This document shows positions 25,537-33,394 of a DNA stretch of 64,000 nt, in pieces; positions within the stretch are counted from its first letter, which is position 1, and each line of letters opens with the position of its first letter. The stretch covers positions 7,009,501 to 7,073,500 of the forward strand of contig NZ_CP150265.1 of assembly GCF_037976325.1 (NCBI RefSeq), in the 5' to 3' direction. This DNA comes from Paenibacillus sp. FSL K6-3182. Lineage in GTDB: Bacteria > Bacillota > Bacilli > Paenibacillales > Paenibacillaceae. The position numbers and the translations under genes were made by a program. Below the pieces are notes generated by a model. It saw nothing but the letters and a program-made list of their open reading frames with translations. It ran no database searches and was not told where the DNA came from.

Positions 25537-26421
25537 TTATGAACGAGCCCATGTCAAAATATAGATATCGAGCGGAAGCTCCACATAACGGTGCAGAGCC
25601 TTAGAGCAGGCTTCTGCCGTGCTTCCAGTTGTGTAGATATCATCGATTAAAAGTATACGAATAGCTCTATCGTTTAGATGCTTTTTGCTATGGGATTCAG
25701 AGGCTAATAAGCTCAAATTGTTCGTATTCACTTCAAAAAGAGATTGTGTATCGCGCATTCTTTCGGAGCGCGTTTTGAAGCTCTGCTTCTCTGAATGTCG
25801 CGAACGAATGAGCAATTCCATAAGCGGCAGCTGAAAACGCCTCGCGATATGGCTGGCGAGCTGCTCCGCTTGGTTGAACCCCCGATCAGCTGCTCGTTCT
25901 TCACTTACAGGAACGTAGGTAACAGCGTCCCAGCAGTCTGCTATTGATATTTTTGGTTTACGACTGCTGCTGCTTGCCACGATAAACTGTTGAATGATTT
26001 CCATGGTCATCGCCTCGAATGGAGGCAGAAGCATATCCCCGAGCAAAGGAGCAAGCTGCTCATTGCCCCTATATTTGTACAAGGCGAGCATGGCTCGCAT
26101 GGCTTGATTATAATGAACCGCGCTGCGGTTGCATATGAATGCGCCATGCGGACGACGTATGCAGTCTTCGCATGGGATGCCGCGCCCGCATCTACGACAG
26201 GCGATGTGGGTCAGCCATGGTATTGCGGAGAGGCACGCTCCGCAAAGGGATTTACGAAGCTGGGTCGTCAGCTTCGCGTGGTTGTAGCTGCTCGCGCTGC
26301 GAGCCTCGCTTTGTGGTTTGCCGCATAGGAGACATGCGGCAGACGTTGGAGCGAGCAGCTGCGCGGATGTGGTGAAAGCGGATTGCAGACGCTGCAGCCA
26401 TGCTCTTGGCGAGACGTTCAT
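25537..26421 (-). CDS. comFC: Competence protein ComFC (phosphoribosyltransferase-like)
   Basis: ComFC works with the ComFA helicase in uptake of transforming DNA. It has 294 residues: an N-terminal zinc-binding part (CLLCG, CGACL, CRRCGRGIPCEDC) and a C-terminal type I phosphoribosyltransferase domain with the PRPP motif ILLIDDIYTTGSTAEACSKAL near residue 254-274. The helical insert with ADRGFNQAEQLA is typical. The ATG overlaps the comFA stop codon (ATGA), so both are translated from one mRNA. comFB, present in B. subtilis between them, is absent. Confidence 0.93.
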   Translation of the reverse strand: MNVSPRAWLQRLQSAFTTSAQLLAPTSAACLLCGKPQSEARSASSYNHAKLTTQLRKSLCGACLSAIPWLTHIACRRCGRGIPCEDCIRRPHGAFICNRSAVHYNQAMRAMLALYKYRGNEQLAPLLGDMLLPPFEAMTMEIIQQFIVASSSSRKPKISIADCWDAVTYVPVSEERAADRGFNQAEQLASHIARRFQLPLMELLIRSRHSEKQSFKTRSERMRDTQSLFEVNTNNLSLLASESHSKKHLNDRAIRILLIDDIYTTGSTAEACSKALHRYVELPLDIYILTWARS

Positions 26422-28661
26422 TTTGGCGAGCCTCCTTTGGGAGTGGGGAGCAAGTAACCTTGCTTGCGAGCCATGCGGTTCATCGTTTGAATATGGCGTA
26501 CCGCCTGCAGCTGTGGTCGATTGCGATCATGGCTGCAAAAGTACACACGACCGAATGGATCATCCGCAGAGCGGCCTGCTCTTCCAGCCATTTGAACCAG
26601 TGAAGCCTCGTCAAATAACCTTCCATCTGCGTCGAGAATATAGACATCGCTTTTAGGAATCGTTACGCCTCTCTCTAAAATGGTAGTTGTGACTAGTACT
26701 CTTATATCCCGCGAGCGAAAATGCTGAACCTTCTCTGTTCGTTCTTCATCCTGTGAAGAGGTTGCCCCAACAGCAGCATGTGAAAGAGCAGCACGCAATA
26801 AAGCCGCCATAGGCTCGGTTTGAGCAATTTGCTGCACGAATACAAACAGCTGAGCGTCTCGATCAAGGGATGACCGCATGGCTGCTAAGAGCTTTGACGG
26901 CAGCTTGCGGTGCTGGAGCATCTGCTTTACTGTAGGCGTTTGTAGAAGCTTGGGCACTGGAAGAGGATGACGATGATAACGAACAGGTACTCTTGCATGA
27001 GGCAGCTTCCCTCGTTTTGCTGCTCTTTGCAGCTCACTAGGCGGCGTAGCGGACAGCAGCAAGCGAGCAGCACCTGGCGCACAACTTTTGTCTGCTGCAA
27101 AATGCAGCAGTGGATCGCCCGCAAAAGGAAACGCATCTAGTTCATCAACTACAACGAGATCAAAGCCTTGATAAAACCGCATCAGCTGATGCGTTGTCGC
27201 AAGTGTAATATCTCCACTTTCCCAGCGCTGCTCACTACCGCCGTATAATGTTACGACTGAAGCTTTAGGAAAAGCTTTCCGAATACGCGGGTCAAGCTCG
27301 ATCACCACGTCACGGCGCGGTGTGGCAATAAGTGCCTTTCCGCCGCGCAGCAGGACAGACTCCACAAGCGGAAAAATCATCTCCGTTTTGCCCGCTCCTG
27401 TTACAGCCCAAAGAAGAAACTCTCTCATCTGGCGCTGCTTGTCCCGCTTTGACAATGCCGCATCTATCGGCGGCTCTTCCACAAACTGCAGCGCCTTGGC
27501 TGCTGCAGCTGTCTGCGCAGGGCTAAGCCCCCATTTATCAAGCCGCTGTTCATACGTCAGCGGCCTCAACCCCTTACCAGAGCCGCGAACCGTCGTCTCT
27601 GCCCAGTTCAACCCCGCGCGCTGCCCCGTAATAAGCAGCTCACATTCCCGGCTTCGCCCCATCCCAATGCACGCCATGCAGTAGGCGCAGTGCCTCCCGC
27701 ACGCTGCACATGCCGTGCGGTGCATTTGCGCCTCGCCGCTCCCGCAGCGCAAACAGCTGCGCTCCCGCCTTCGGCGCCCCAAAGCGTCCAATCGCCCGCC
27801 ACCCACGGCGGCGATTGATCCGCTCAGGCGCACCTGCCCGAGCAGCGAAGCAAGCTGGAGCAATTCTCTCCAGCTTGACGCGGCACCGGGACAGCTTGCG
27901 CTAGACAACAGGGCGTGCGCCTCGCTTCGCAAAAGCGCACGTCCCTGCAGCATACCCGCGGCAAGCTTCGCTCCTGCCGCGATCGCTCCCAGCTCTCCAG
28001 CGCTATAAACTCGCGCTTCCTCGCCACCCACACGCTTAGCGCTGCTACGCTTTTCACCATTATTCGCAAGCGCTGCTCCTCCGATTTCCCCAACCACAGC
28101 GCCCCTTACCTTCTCCCACCTCTCCACTAAACCAAAAAGCCTCTCTATCGCCAACGCTCCTTTCCGCTTCCCTCGACTACCCAAAAAGCGCCAACGCCCC
28201 CCCAAACTAATCTTGCCATTATGAACTGCTTGCTCTACTCCACCACTGTATTTCCGATAATTTCTCTCCAGCTCGCTAGATTTCTGATTACTACTATTCA
28301 ACCCGCCAGTTGCTTCATCTTCACCTGCCTCATCAGCTCTTGCTTCCTCCGCACATGCGGCCAACAGCTCAATCGCCTCATGATCAGCATTTCGTCCTCC
28401 TTCATTCAAGCTTTTACTCGCACCGTTTCTGCCGCCACTGCCATGTTTTATAGCCGCATTCCAAAGCTCCACTGCAACGCACGCATCCCCGAGCGGCACT
28501 TCTTCTTTTAGCAGCCATCCCTCCTCTGCGATCTCGTTGTTCAAGAATCCTGCTTCACCAAACGCTCCATGCATCCAGAAGTATTTATCCACCATTGCCT
28601 TGATAGTCAGTCGAGCCTGCCAGCAGCCTTTCACTTTCACAACATACAATTGTGCCTTCAT
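26418..28661 (-). CDS. comFA: Competence helicase ComFA with an unusually long N-terminal region
   Basis: ComFA is the cytoplasmic-side ATPase thought to pull single-stranded DNA into the cell. It is 747 residues from the ATG at 28661 (GAGGGAG 9 nt upstream). Helicase motifs occupy about 418-745: Walker A AVTGAGKTE near 420, DELD near 506, LLLSATPP near 536, and QMAGRAGR. A cysteine-rich zinc element (CLRCG ... CAACGRHCAYCMAC) is at 303-340. Known ComFA proteins are around 450-500 residues. Here residues 1-300 are added, and 75-300 are low-complexity, rich in Gly, Ala, Arg, Glu and Ser, in high-GC DNA. Confidence 0.9.
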   Translation of the reverse strand: MKAQLYVVKVKGCWQARLTIKAMVDKYFWMHGAFGEAGFLNNEIAEEGWLLKEEVPLGDACVAVELWNAAIKHGSGGRNGASKSLNEGGRNADHEAIELLAACAEEARADEAGEDEATGGLNSSNQKSSELERNYRKYSGGVEQAVHNGKISLGGRWRFLGSRGKRKGALAIERLFGLVERWEKVRGAVVGEIGGAALANNGEKRSSAKRVGGEEARVYSAGELGAIAAGAKLAAGMLQGRALLRSEAHALLSSASCPGAASSWRELLQLASLLGQVRLSGSIAAVGGGRLDALGRRRRERSCLRCGSGEAQMHRTACAACGRHCAYCMACIGMGRSRECELLITGQRAGLNWAETTVRGSGKGLRPLTYEQRLDKWGLSPAQTAAAAKALQFVEEPPIDAALSKRDKQRQMREFLLWAVTGAGKTEMIFPLVESVLLRGGKALIATPRRDVVIELDPRIRKAFPKASVVTLYGGSEQRWESGDITLATTHQLMRFYQGFDLVVVDELDAFPFAGDPLLHFAADKSCAPGAARLLLSATPPSELQRAAKRGKLPHARVPVRYHRHPLPVPKLLQTPTVKQMLQHRKLPSKLLAAMRSSLDRDAQLFVFVQQIAQTEPMAALLRAALSHAAVGATSSQDEERTEKVQHFRSRDIRVLVTTTILERGVTIPKSDVYILDADGRLFDEASLVQMAGRAGRSADDPFGRVYFCSHDRNRPQLQAVRHIQTMNRMARKQGYLLPTPKGGSPK

Positions 28662-28775
28662 CTCTATTCGCTCCCTCGACACTTTATAGAACTGACTTCA
28701 TTATTCATCTGTTAAGTTAACTACGGCCTCTCCCTTCCCTGACAAAAGGAGAATGGTGTTGGCAAGCACGGTAAA

Positions 28776-28823
28776 CAAAAAAAAAGCACACCCAACAACG
28801 CATTTGCGTTATTGAGTGTGCTT
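28776..28823 (-). terminator. Terminator of the membrane-protein gene upstream of comFA
   Basis: On the minus strand AAGCACACTCAATAACGC, AAAT, and the complementary arm GCGTTGTTGGGTGTGCTT are followed by ten T. The G-T pairs fit minus-strand RNA. Confidence 0.85.
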
Positions 28824-28856
28824 CACTCCGACTATTTCATTACCGTAGAGTATATA

Positions 28857-29318
28857 CTAAAATGGCATTTTCGACAAATCTGTCGGATTTTGCAAATCAA
28901 TTAGCACCGCATGATCGGAAAGCGACACAACTCCTTCTGCCTGGAGCAGCCATAGCAGCTGAGTTCCATCCACACCCTCTGTTTGAGAGCGCTTACCGTC
29001 TTCGCTTCCAGACAACGGATTAGATCCATTAGAGTGAATCCTGACCTCATCGCCCCTTCTAGCTAATCGTTCAACAATAGCCAGTGTCTCCTCTGTAACT
29101 CCTTGATCTACGATGGTCAAACGAACGTTTTTCCCCATTCGCCGAGAGAAAGAAAACAGTGAACGTACATACCATTCCATATTGTTTTGCTGGACATCAG
29201 CAACGAGCACATAATGCTTGCTGGATTGCTGGCGCCCTCGCCAAATTCGATACGCCAGATGCACCGACAATGCAGCCAAAGCATAACAGCCAATAACAAG
29301 AAGTAGAAGTTCAAACAT
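28857..29318 (-). CDS. Small membrane-anchored protein, unrecognised
   Basis: It is a 153-residue protein with one N-terminal membrane segment (LLLLVIGCYALAALSVHLAY, residues about 4-22). A basic stop-transfer (RIWRGRQQ) and a soluble cytoplasmic-side or outside domain follow. The domain has HYVLVADVQQNNMEWYVRSL and RLTIVDQGVTEETLAIVERL, which look like an alternating beta-alpha fold. No family was recognised. It stands directly upstream of comFA but has its own terminator, so it is a separate unit. Start ATG at 29318 after GAGGAGG. Confidence 0.7.
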   Translation of the reverse strand: MFELLLLVIGCYALAALSVHLAYRIWRGRQQSSKHYVLVADVQQNNMEWYVRSLFSFSRRMGKNVRLTIVDQGVTEETLAIVERLARRGDEVRIHSNGSNPLSGSEDGKRSQTEGVDGTQLLWLLQAEGVVSLSDHAVLIDLQNPTDLSKMPF

Positions 29319-29465
29319 GGCGGCCACCTCCTCTTTGTGACACTATATGCCATGAAGAGCCCACTGGTTCCGCAATCAAGGGACAAGGTGACAAAATGTG
29401 TGTTATGCCAAAAATATATCCTGCTTTATGCTGATTATTAGTCATTTTCTGACAAAGAAACACCC

Positions 29466-29493
29466 TTGAGCAATTTCCAATACATGTTATCAT
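29466..29493 (+). promoter_or_regulatory. Weak sigma-A-like promoter upstream of the LPxTG gene
   Basis: TTGAGC (29466-29471), 16 nt, TATCAT (29488-29493). This is a moderate match only. The surrounding 29319-29678 interval has no other gene. An inverted repeat, CCTCTT (29638-29643) with AAGAGG (29662-29667), can pair over part of the ribosome site. Confidence 0.3.
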
Positions 29494-29678
29494 TTTAATA
29501 TGAAAGCATGCATATCTAACTGGTGCACGCATATAGAAAGGGAGAGTGGATTTTCACAATCAAAATAACTAGGGAAGCGATGAAGTATAATCTACAATTG
29601 GACACTTGGATTATATGGAGCTAGTAGTGTAACCGGCCCTCTTGGAACCCCACTACGTATCTAAGAGGAGAGTGAAAG

Positions 29679-31256
29679 ATGCGTTATTTTAGGAAAAAAA
29701 TCAGTTTAGCCCTGGCTCTGTTATTAATTTTTTCGTTGTCGCTTAGTTCCCTTGCCATGGCGGAAGGTGATAGCAATCAAAGTACGAATGCTGCGGCACT
29801 CGGAGATGAGAATAGCTGTCCACAGTATTCATCGGATCGCAAGGATGTCATTGCCACGCATTCCAATATCGTAGTCAATAATAACGGAACAGCTACCGCT
29901 ACGTTCCAGACGCTAAAAGATTGTGTTAGAGTCAGCTTCTCCGGCTATGAAGGCCCTGCTGACTGGGCACCTGGACCCGGCGATACAACCATTCCATACA
30001 ACAAGCAAACATTTTTTGAGGGACAGTCTATTATATATCCAAAAGCAGGTACTTACTCCGTTACGATTAACATTCCAAGATGCTTGCCTTATCAATTAGA
30101 TATCTATAGCGGAGATTTAATTAAGACATTGGGTCCCGGCGCTCACGGTGACAAAATTTTAGCATGGAATCTAAAGCTTTCGAACAGCTGTACGGGCAAT
30201 ATCATCATCAACAAATTTTTAAATAATGTCGAAGGGGCTCCTCATGTCGGCATTACCTTCGAGCTTTGGAAAGACGGTAAATTATTCAAAAGCGGCGTTA
30301 CCAATAGTGACGGTATTTTGCAATTCAACGAATTGCCTATCGGCACCTACACATTAAAAGAATTAACCTTAGATGGCTTTACCACCGATTTAGTGGCTAC
30401 CCAGCAGATCGTAGTAACCACAGATAACTCTGTGCGAAAAGCAGTTATCAATACGGCTAAGCTCAAACTTGAAACGGCCTGCTCCGCCGACCCGAATAAA
30501 ACAAGAGCTTGGAAAGTAACCAATGAGAGTAACATTGAGGTTTCTTATTCATGGGAAATTCCAAATTCCACTCAAACAGGAAACGGTGTAATTCCTGGAA
30601 AAGGTTCCGTAAGCTTTTCAACAAATACGGAGCTCGTCAACCCAACTGATCCACAAGCTGTACCTAATACGCTGAAGATCCATTGGGGCAAGGAGAAAGA
30701 GCTTTCACTTGTGAACGCAGGCGAAACCTGCTTTACGCCTACTCCAACACCATCATCGACACCTACTGCTACTCCAACTTCTACACCGGAGACTACGCCT
30801 ACAGTTACACCAACTTCTACACCTGAGAGCACGCCTACAGCTACACCAACTCCTACACCTGAGAGCACGCCTACAGCTACACCAACTCCTACACCTGAGA
30901 ATACACCTACCACTACACCAATTTCCACACCTGTGATCACACCTAACTCGACACCTGCTATCACGCCTAGCAGCACACCTACTGCTACAACTACGGTAAC
31001 GACAACACCTACATCGTCACCTGAAGCAACACCAATCGTCGAAATTGATGATGAAGATCCACCTGTTGGAGGAGTTAATGAAGGTGGGGAAGGCGAGCCG
31101 CCAATCGATCCTGTTGTTGCTGTAGATGAAGATCAAGTCCCGCTTGCTACTTTGCCAAAAACAGGCGAAAGCAGTCCGGTTCCTTATTATCTCATCGGGG
31201 CATTTGCCCTTTCAGCGGGATTCATTTCTCTTCGCAGACAAAAACAAAGAAAATAG
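29679..31256 (+). CDS. LPxTG-anchored surface protein with Cna_B-like domain and Thr/Pro repeat stalk
   Basis: This exported, sortase-anchored protein of 525 residues has a signal peptide with an Ala-rich cut site ([11 protein letters not shown] near residue 28). An N-terminal domain without a recognised family runs to about 170. A Cna_B/SpaA-like domain follows ([20 protein letters not shown] ... [11 protein letters not shown]). Its Lys and Glu may form an isopeptide bond; this is inferred from the family. Residues about 345-455 are Thr/Pro-rich repeats. It ends in LPKTG, a hydrophobic helix and RRQKQRK. The ATG follows GAGGAGAG. No sortase gene is in the window. It has its own terminator. 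Confidence 0.85.
   Translation: MRYFRKKISLALALLLIFSLSLSSLAMAEGDSNQSTNAAALGDENSCPQYSSDRKDVIATHSNIVVNNNGTATATFQTLKDCVRVSFSGYEGPADWAPGPGDTTIPYNKQTFFEGQSIIYPKAGTYSVTINIPRCLPYQLDIYSGDLIKTLGPGAHGDKILAWNLKLSNSCTGNIIINKFLNNVEGAPHVGITFELWKDGKLFKSGVTNSDGILQFNELPIGTYTLKELTLDGFTTDLVATQQIVVTTDNSVRKAVINTAKLKLETACSADPNKTRAWKVTNESNIEVSYSWEIPNSTQTGNGVIPGKGSVSFSTNTELVNPTDPQAVPNTLKIHWGKEKELSLVNAGETCFTPTPTPSSTPTATPTSTPETTPTVTPTSTPESTPTATPTPTPESTPTATPTPTPENTPTTTPISTPVITPNSTPAITPSSTPTATTTVTTTPTSSPEATPIVEIDDEDPPVGGVNEGGEGEPPIDPVVAVDEDQVPLATLPKTGESSPVPYYLIGAFALSAGFISLRRQKQRK
30735..31030 (+). repeat. Thr/Pro-rich coding tandem repeat
   Basis: A 36-bp unit (cctgagagcacgcctacagc at its start) occurs twice exactly (30822-30857 and 30858-30893), with diverged copies on both sides. 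It encodes [16 protein letters not shown] repeats, likely a cell-wall-spanning stalk, and may vary in copy number between strains. Confidence 0.75.
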
Positions 31257-31279
31257 TTAAGATTGTATGTTTCACCACG

Positions 31280-31325
31280 CACTCTTAGGCTGGTTTTATA
31301 CAGCTTAGGAGTGTTTTTCTTTTAC
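31280..31325 (+). terminator. Terminator of the LPxTG gene
   Basis: CACTCTTAGGCTG, 8-nt loop, CAGCTTAGGAGTG (all paired with two wobbles), then TTTTTCTTTT on the plus strand. Confidence 0.85.
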
Positions 31326-31356
31326 ACAACTATTGCAAGGCAACTTTATATGCAAA

Positions 31357-31390
31357 CAAAAAACCCCGCATCAAACGATACGGGGTTTTG
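31357..31390 (-). terminator. Terminator of degU
   Basis: On the minus strand AAAACCCCG, ATCGTTTGAT centre, CGGGGTTTTTTG. It is a strong stem with T-run after the degU stop. Confidence 0.8.
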
Positions 31391-31421
31391 TTCGATATGT
31401 AAGTAATGATCAAAAAGGCTA

Positions 31422-32156
31422 CTACAGGGTAACCCATCCATATTTGATCGATTGGATAACAGCTTGCGTACGGTCATCAACTTCCATCTTTTGCAAAATA
31501 CTGCTCACATGGTTTTTAACCGTCTTTTCGCTAATGAATAAAAACTCTCCAATGAGCTTATTGCTCTTGCCCTCTGCCATAAGCCTTAAAACCTCTGCCT
31601 CACGGCGTGTTAATGGGCTCTCATCGCCAGCAACGAACTTAACTCCCGGTTCCTGAGCAGCTGCAGCACCTGAGACAATTCCCATCTCATCCAAATACGT
31701 CATACGGCGAAGCTGGTTAATGAGCTTGCCTGTCACTTTAGGATGAATATAGGCATGACCTTGGACAACGGAACGAATGGCGTTAATTAGCGATTCTGCC
31801 TCCATATCCTTCAGAAGGTAACCTGTAGCCCCTTTACGAAGGGTTTCGAATACATAGCTCTCATCGTCGTGGATAGATAAAATGATAACCTTAACATCAG
31901 GAAACATACTTTTTAATCGTTCAGTCGTCACGACACCGTTCTCTATAGGCATATTAATATCCATCAGGACAATCTCAGGAATGGTATGATTGCAAAACTC
32001 CAAAACTTGAATGCCGTCACCACACTCGCCGATAACTTCAAGATCGTCTTCCATATTTAGAATCCGCTTAAGTCCTTCACGAAACAGCTGGTGGTCATCC
32101 GCAAGTAAAATTTTGATTGTATTCATATTGCTTGCAGCTCTTTGGATCATCATCAT
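31422..32156 (-). CDS. degU: Response regulator DegU
   Basis: DegU controls degradative enzymes, competence and motility genes. It is 244 residues from the first ATG of three consecutive in-frame ATGs (32156, 32153, 32150); GGAG lies 4, 7 and 10 nt before them, so the second is a good alternative. Receiver domain: LLADDHQLFREGLKRIL, phosphorylated Asp in VLMDINMP and conserved Lys in LKDMEA. C-terminal LuxR-type helix-turn-helix with LTRREAEVLRLMAEGKSNK. It follows degS by 1 nt, a single operon. It is expected to link the competence and flagellar genes in this window. Confidence 0.95.
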   Translation of the reverse strand: MMMIQRAASNMNTIKILLADDHQLFREGLKRILNMEDDLEVIGECGDGIQVLEFCNHTIPEIVLMDINMPIENGVVTTERLKSMFPDVKVIILSIHDDESYVFETLRKGATGYLLKDMEAESLINAIRSVVQGHAYIHPKVTGKLINQLRRMTYLDEMGIVSGAAAAQEPGVKFVAGDESPLTRREAEVLRLMAEGKSNKLIGEFLFISEKTVKNHVSSILQKMEVDDRTQAVIQSIKYGWVTL

Positions 32157-32157
32157 C

Positions 32158-33318
32158 TTACTCCTTTCTAGATTCGGCAGTAGTAGGTATATCTATTATA
32201 ATTTTCGTCCCTCTACCGGGATTTGAGTCTATATCCATCCTTCCCTCTATTAGCTCAATGCGTTCTCTCATCCCTACCAATCCAAAATGTGCGTTTCGAG
32301 TAGCATCCTGCTCGATTAAATCGCTGTTAAATCCAACGCCGTTGTCTTGAATTACGAGTGAAATATGCTGTGGCTGATAGTTAATCTCGAGCATTACATG
32401 TGAAGCGCTCGCATGTTTTAGCGCATTGGTAAAAGCTTCCTGAACTAAGCGGTATATCGCCGCTTCCATTGCAGAGGGCATCCGAGCTTCTTTACCTATA
32501 AGCTCGAATATGGTATGTATTTTTGTTTTCTCTTCAAAATCCTGAGTGAATTTTCGAAGAGTCGGCACAAGCCCCAAATCATCCAACGCCATCGGGCGCA
32601 AATTAAATATAATTTTGCGAATTTCCTCAAGGCCGGAGCGCACTTGTCCTTTTAAATCTACTAATTCTTCCTGCACCATCACAAATTCCTGCTTGATTAG
32701 CATACGTTCTGCAATTTCTGTTCGAAGAACGATATTTGCGAGTGATTGCGCTGGACCATCATGGATTTCTCGAGCGATCCGTTTACGCTCTTCCTCTTGC
32801 GCCAAAATAATTTTCAATCCCAGCAGCTGCCTGGTTTTGGCAGACTCAAGAATACGAGTAACCTGATTAAGATCACCCGATAAATATTCAAGTACGACAT
32901 TTATTTGCGAAGCAATCGTTTCAGCACGCTCGATTGAATTTTCTACATTTCGAACACGTTTTTGCAGATCGTCTCGACGTGCTTTTAAGTAGGATTCCTT
33001 CTCGCGGTACACCATCAAATCCAGCTGGATTTGTGTAGCCTTTTCATAAGCAGACTTAATGTCATCTTCCTTGTAGCGTACGAAATCTCGGCTCACTTCT
33101 GTCAGCCTTATACGCGCACGGCGATAGTCTTGCTCCAGCTGATCAACCTTGTCAATTGTCTTCACCGTTTCTTGAAGGACAATTTCAAGCTCCTGCTCGA
33201 GTGATTCTAGCTCCGTACGCGCGGATTCACATATTTCATAAATCTGGTATTTGCTGTCTTCCATCACTTCGATTGCGTTTTTAATGACTCGATTTATATC
33301 GACTGTAAGGTGGTCCAC
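32158..33318 (-). CDS. degS: Sensor histidine kinase DegS (soluble)
   Basis: This is a cytoplasmic kinase with no membrane segments, 386 residues. Residues about 1-170 form a coiled-coil sensor region (VQLEQDYRRARIRLTEVSRD-type helices). The kinase core has the phosphorylated His in EIHDGPAQSLANI near 190, RPMALDDLGLVP and the ATPase motifs NALKHASA, DNGVGF and HFGLVGMRERI. The start is GTG at 33318, and its ribosome site is weak. It phosphorylates DegU, encoded directly downstream. Confidence 0.95.
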   Translation of the reverse strand: MDHLTVDINRVIKNAIEVMEDSKYQIYEICESARTELESLEQELEIVLQETVKTIDKVDQLEQDYRRARIRLTEVSRDFVRYKEDDIKSAYEKATQIQLDLMVYREKESYLKARRDDLQKRVRNVENSIERAETIASQINVVLEYLSGDLNQVTRILESAKTRQLLGLKIILAQEEERKRIAREIHDGPAQSLANIVLRTEIAERMLIKQEFVMVQEELVDLKGQVRSGLEEIRKIIFNLRPMALDDLGLVPTLRKFTQDFEEKTKIHTIFELIGKEARMPSAMEAAIYRLVQEAFTNALKHASASHVMLEINYQPQHISLVIQDNGVGFNSDLIEQDATRNAHFGLVGMRERIELIEGRMDIDSNPGRGTKIIIDIPTTAESRKE

Positions 33319-33394
33319 TGTAGATCGGCAACCTTTCTATATTAAAGGTTAATCTACTCTATCATACCACAGATTGGATATATTTCGTCCATCG

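Noticed and set aside
27610..28240. Several long frames on the plus strand within comFA
   Set aside because: GC-rich coding DNA opens all frames; the comFA frame carries helicase and zinc motifs, so the others are shadows.
29319..29678. Riboswitch before the LPxTG gene
   Set aside because: The G-rich stretch and stems do not match known riboswitch consensus parts that I could check; only the ribosome-site hairpin was kept.
30735..31030. CRISPR-like spacing of the Thr/Pro repeats
   Set aside because: The repeats are in frame, without unique spacers, and encode a stalk; no cas genes are near.
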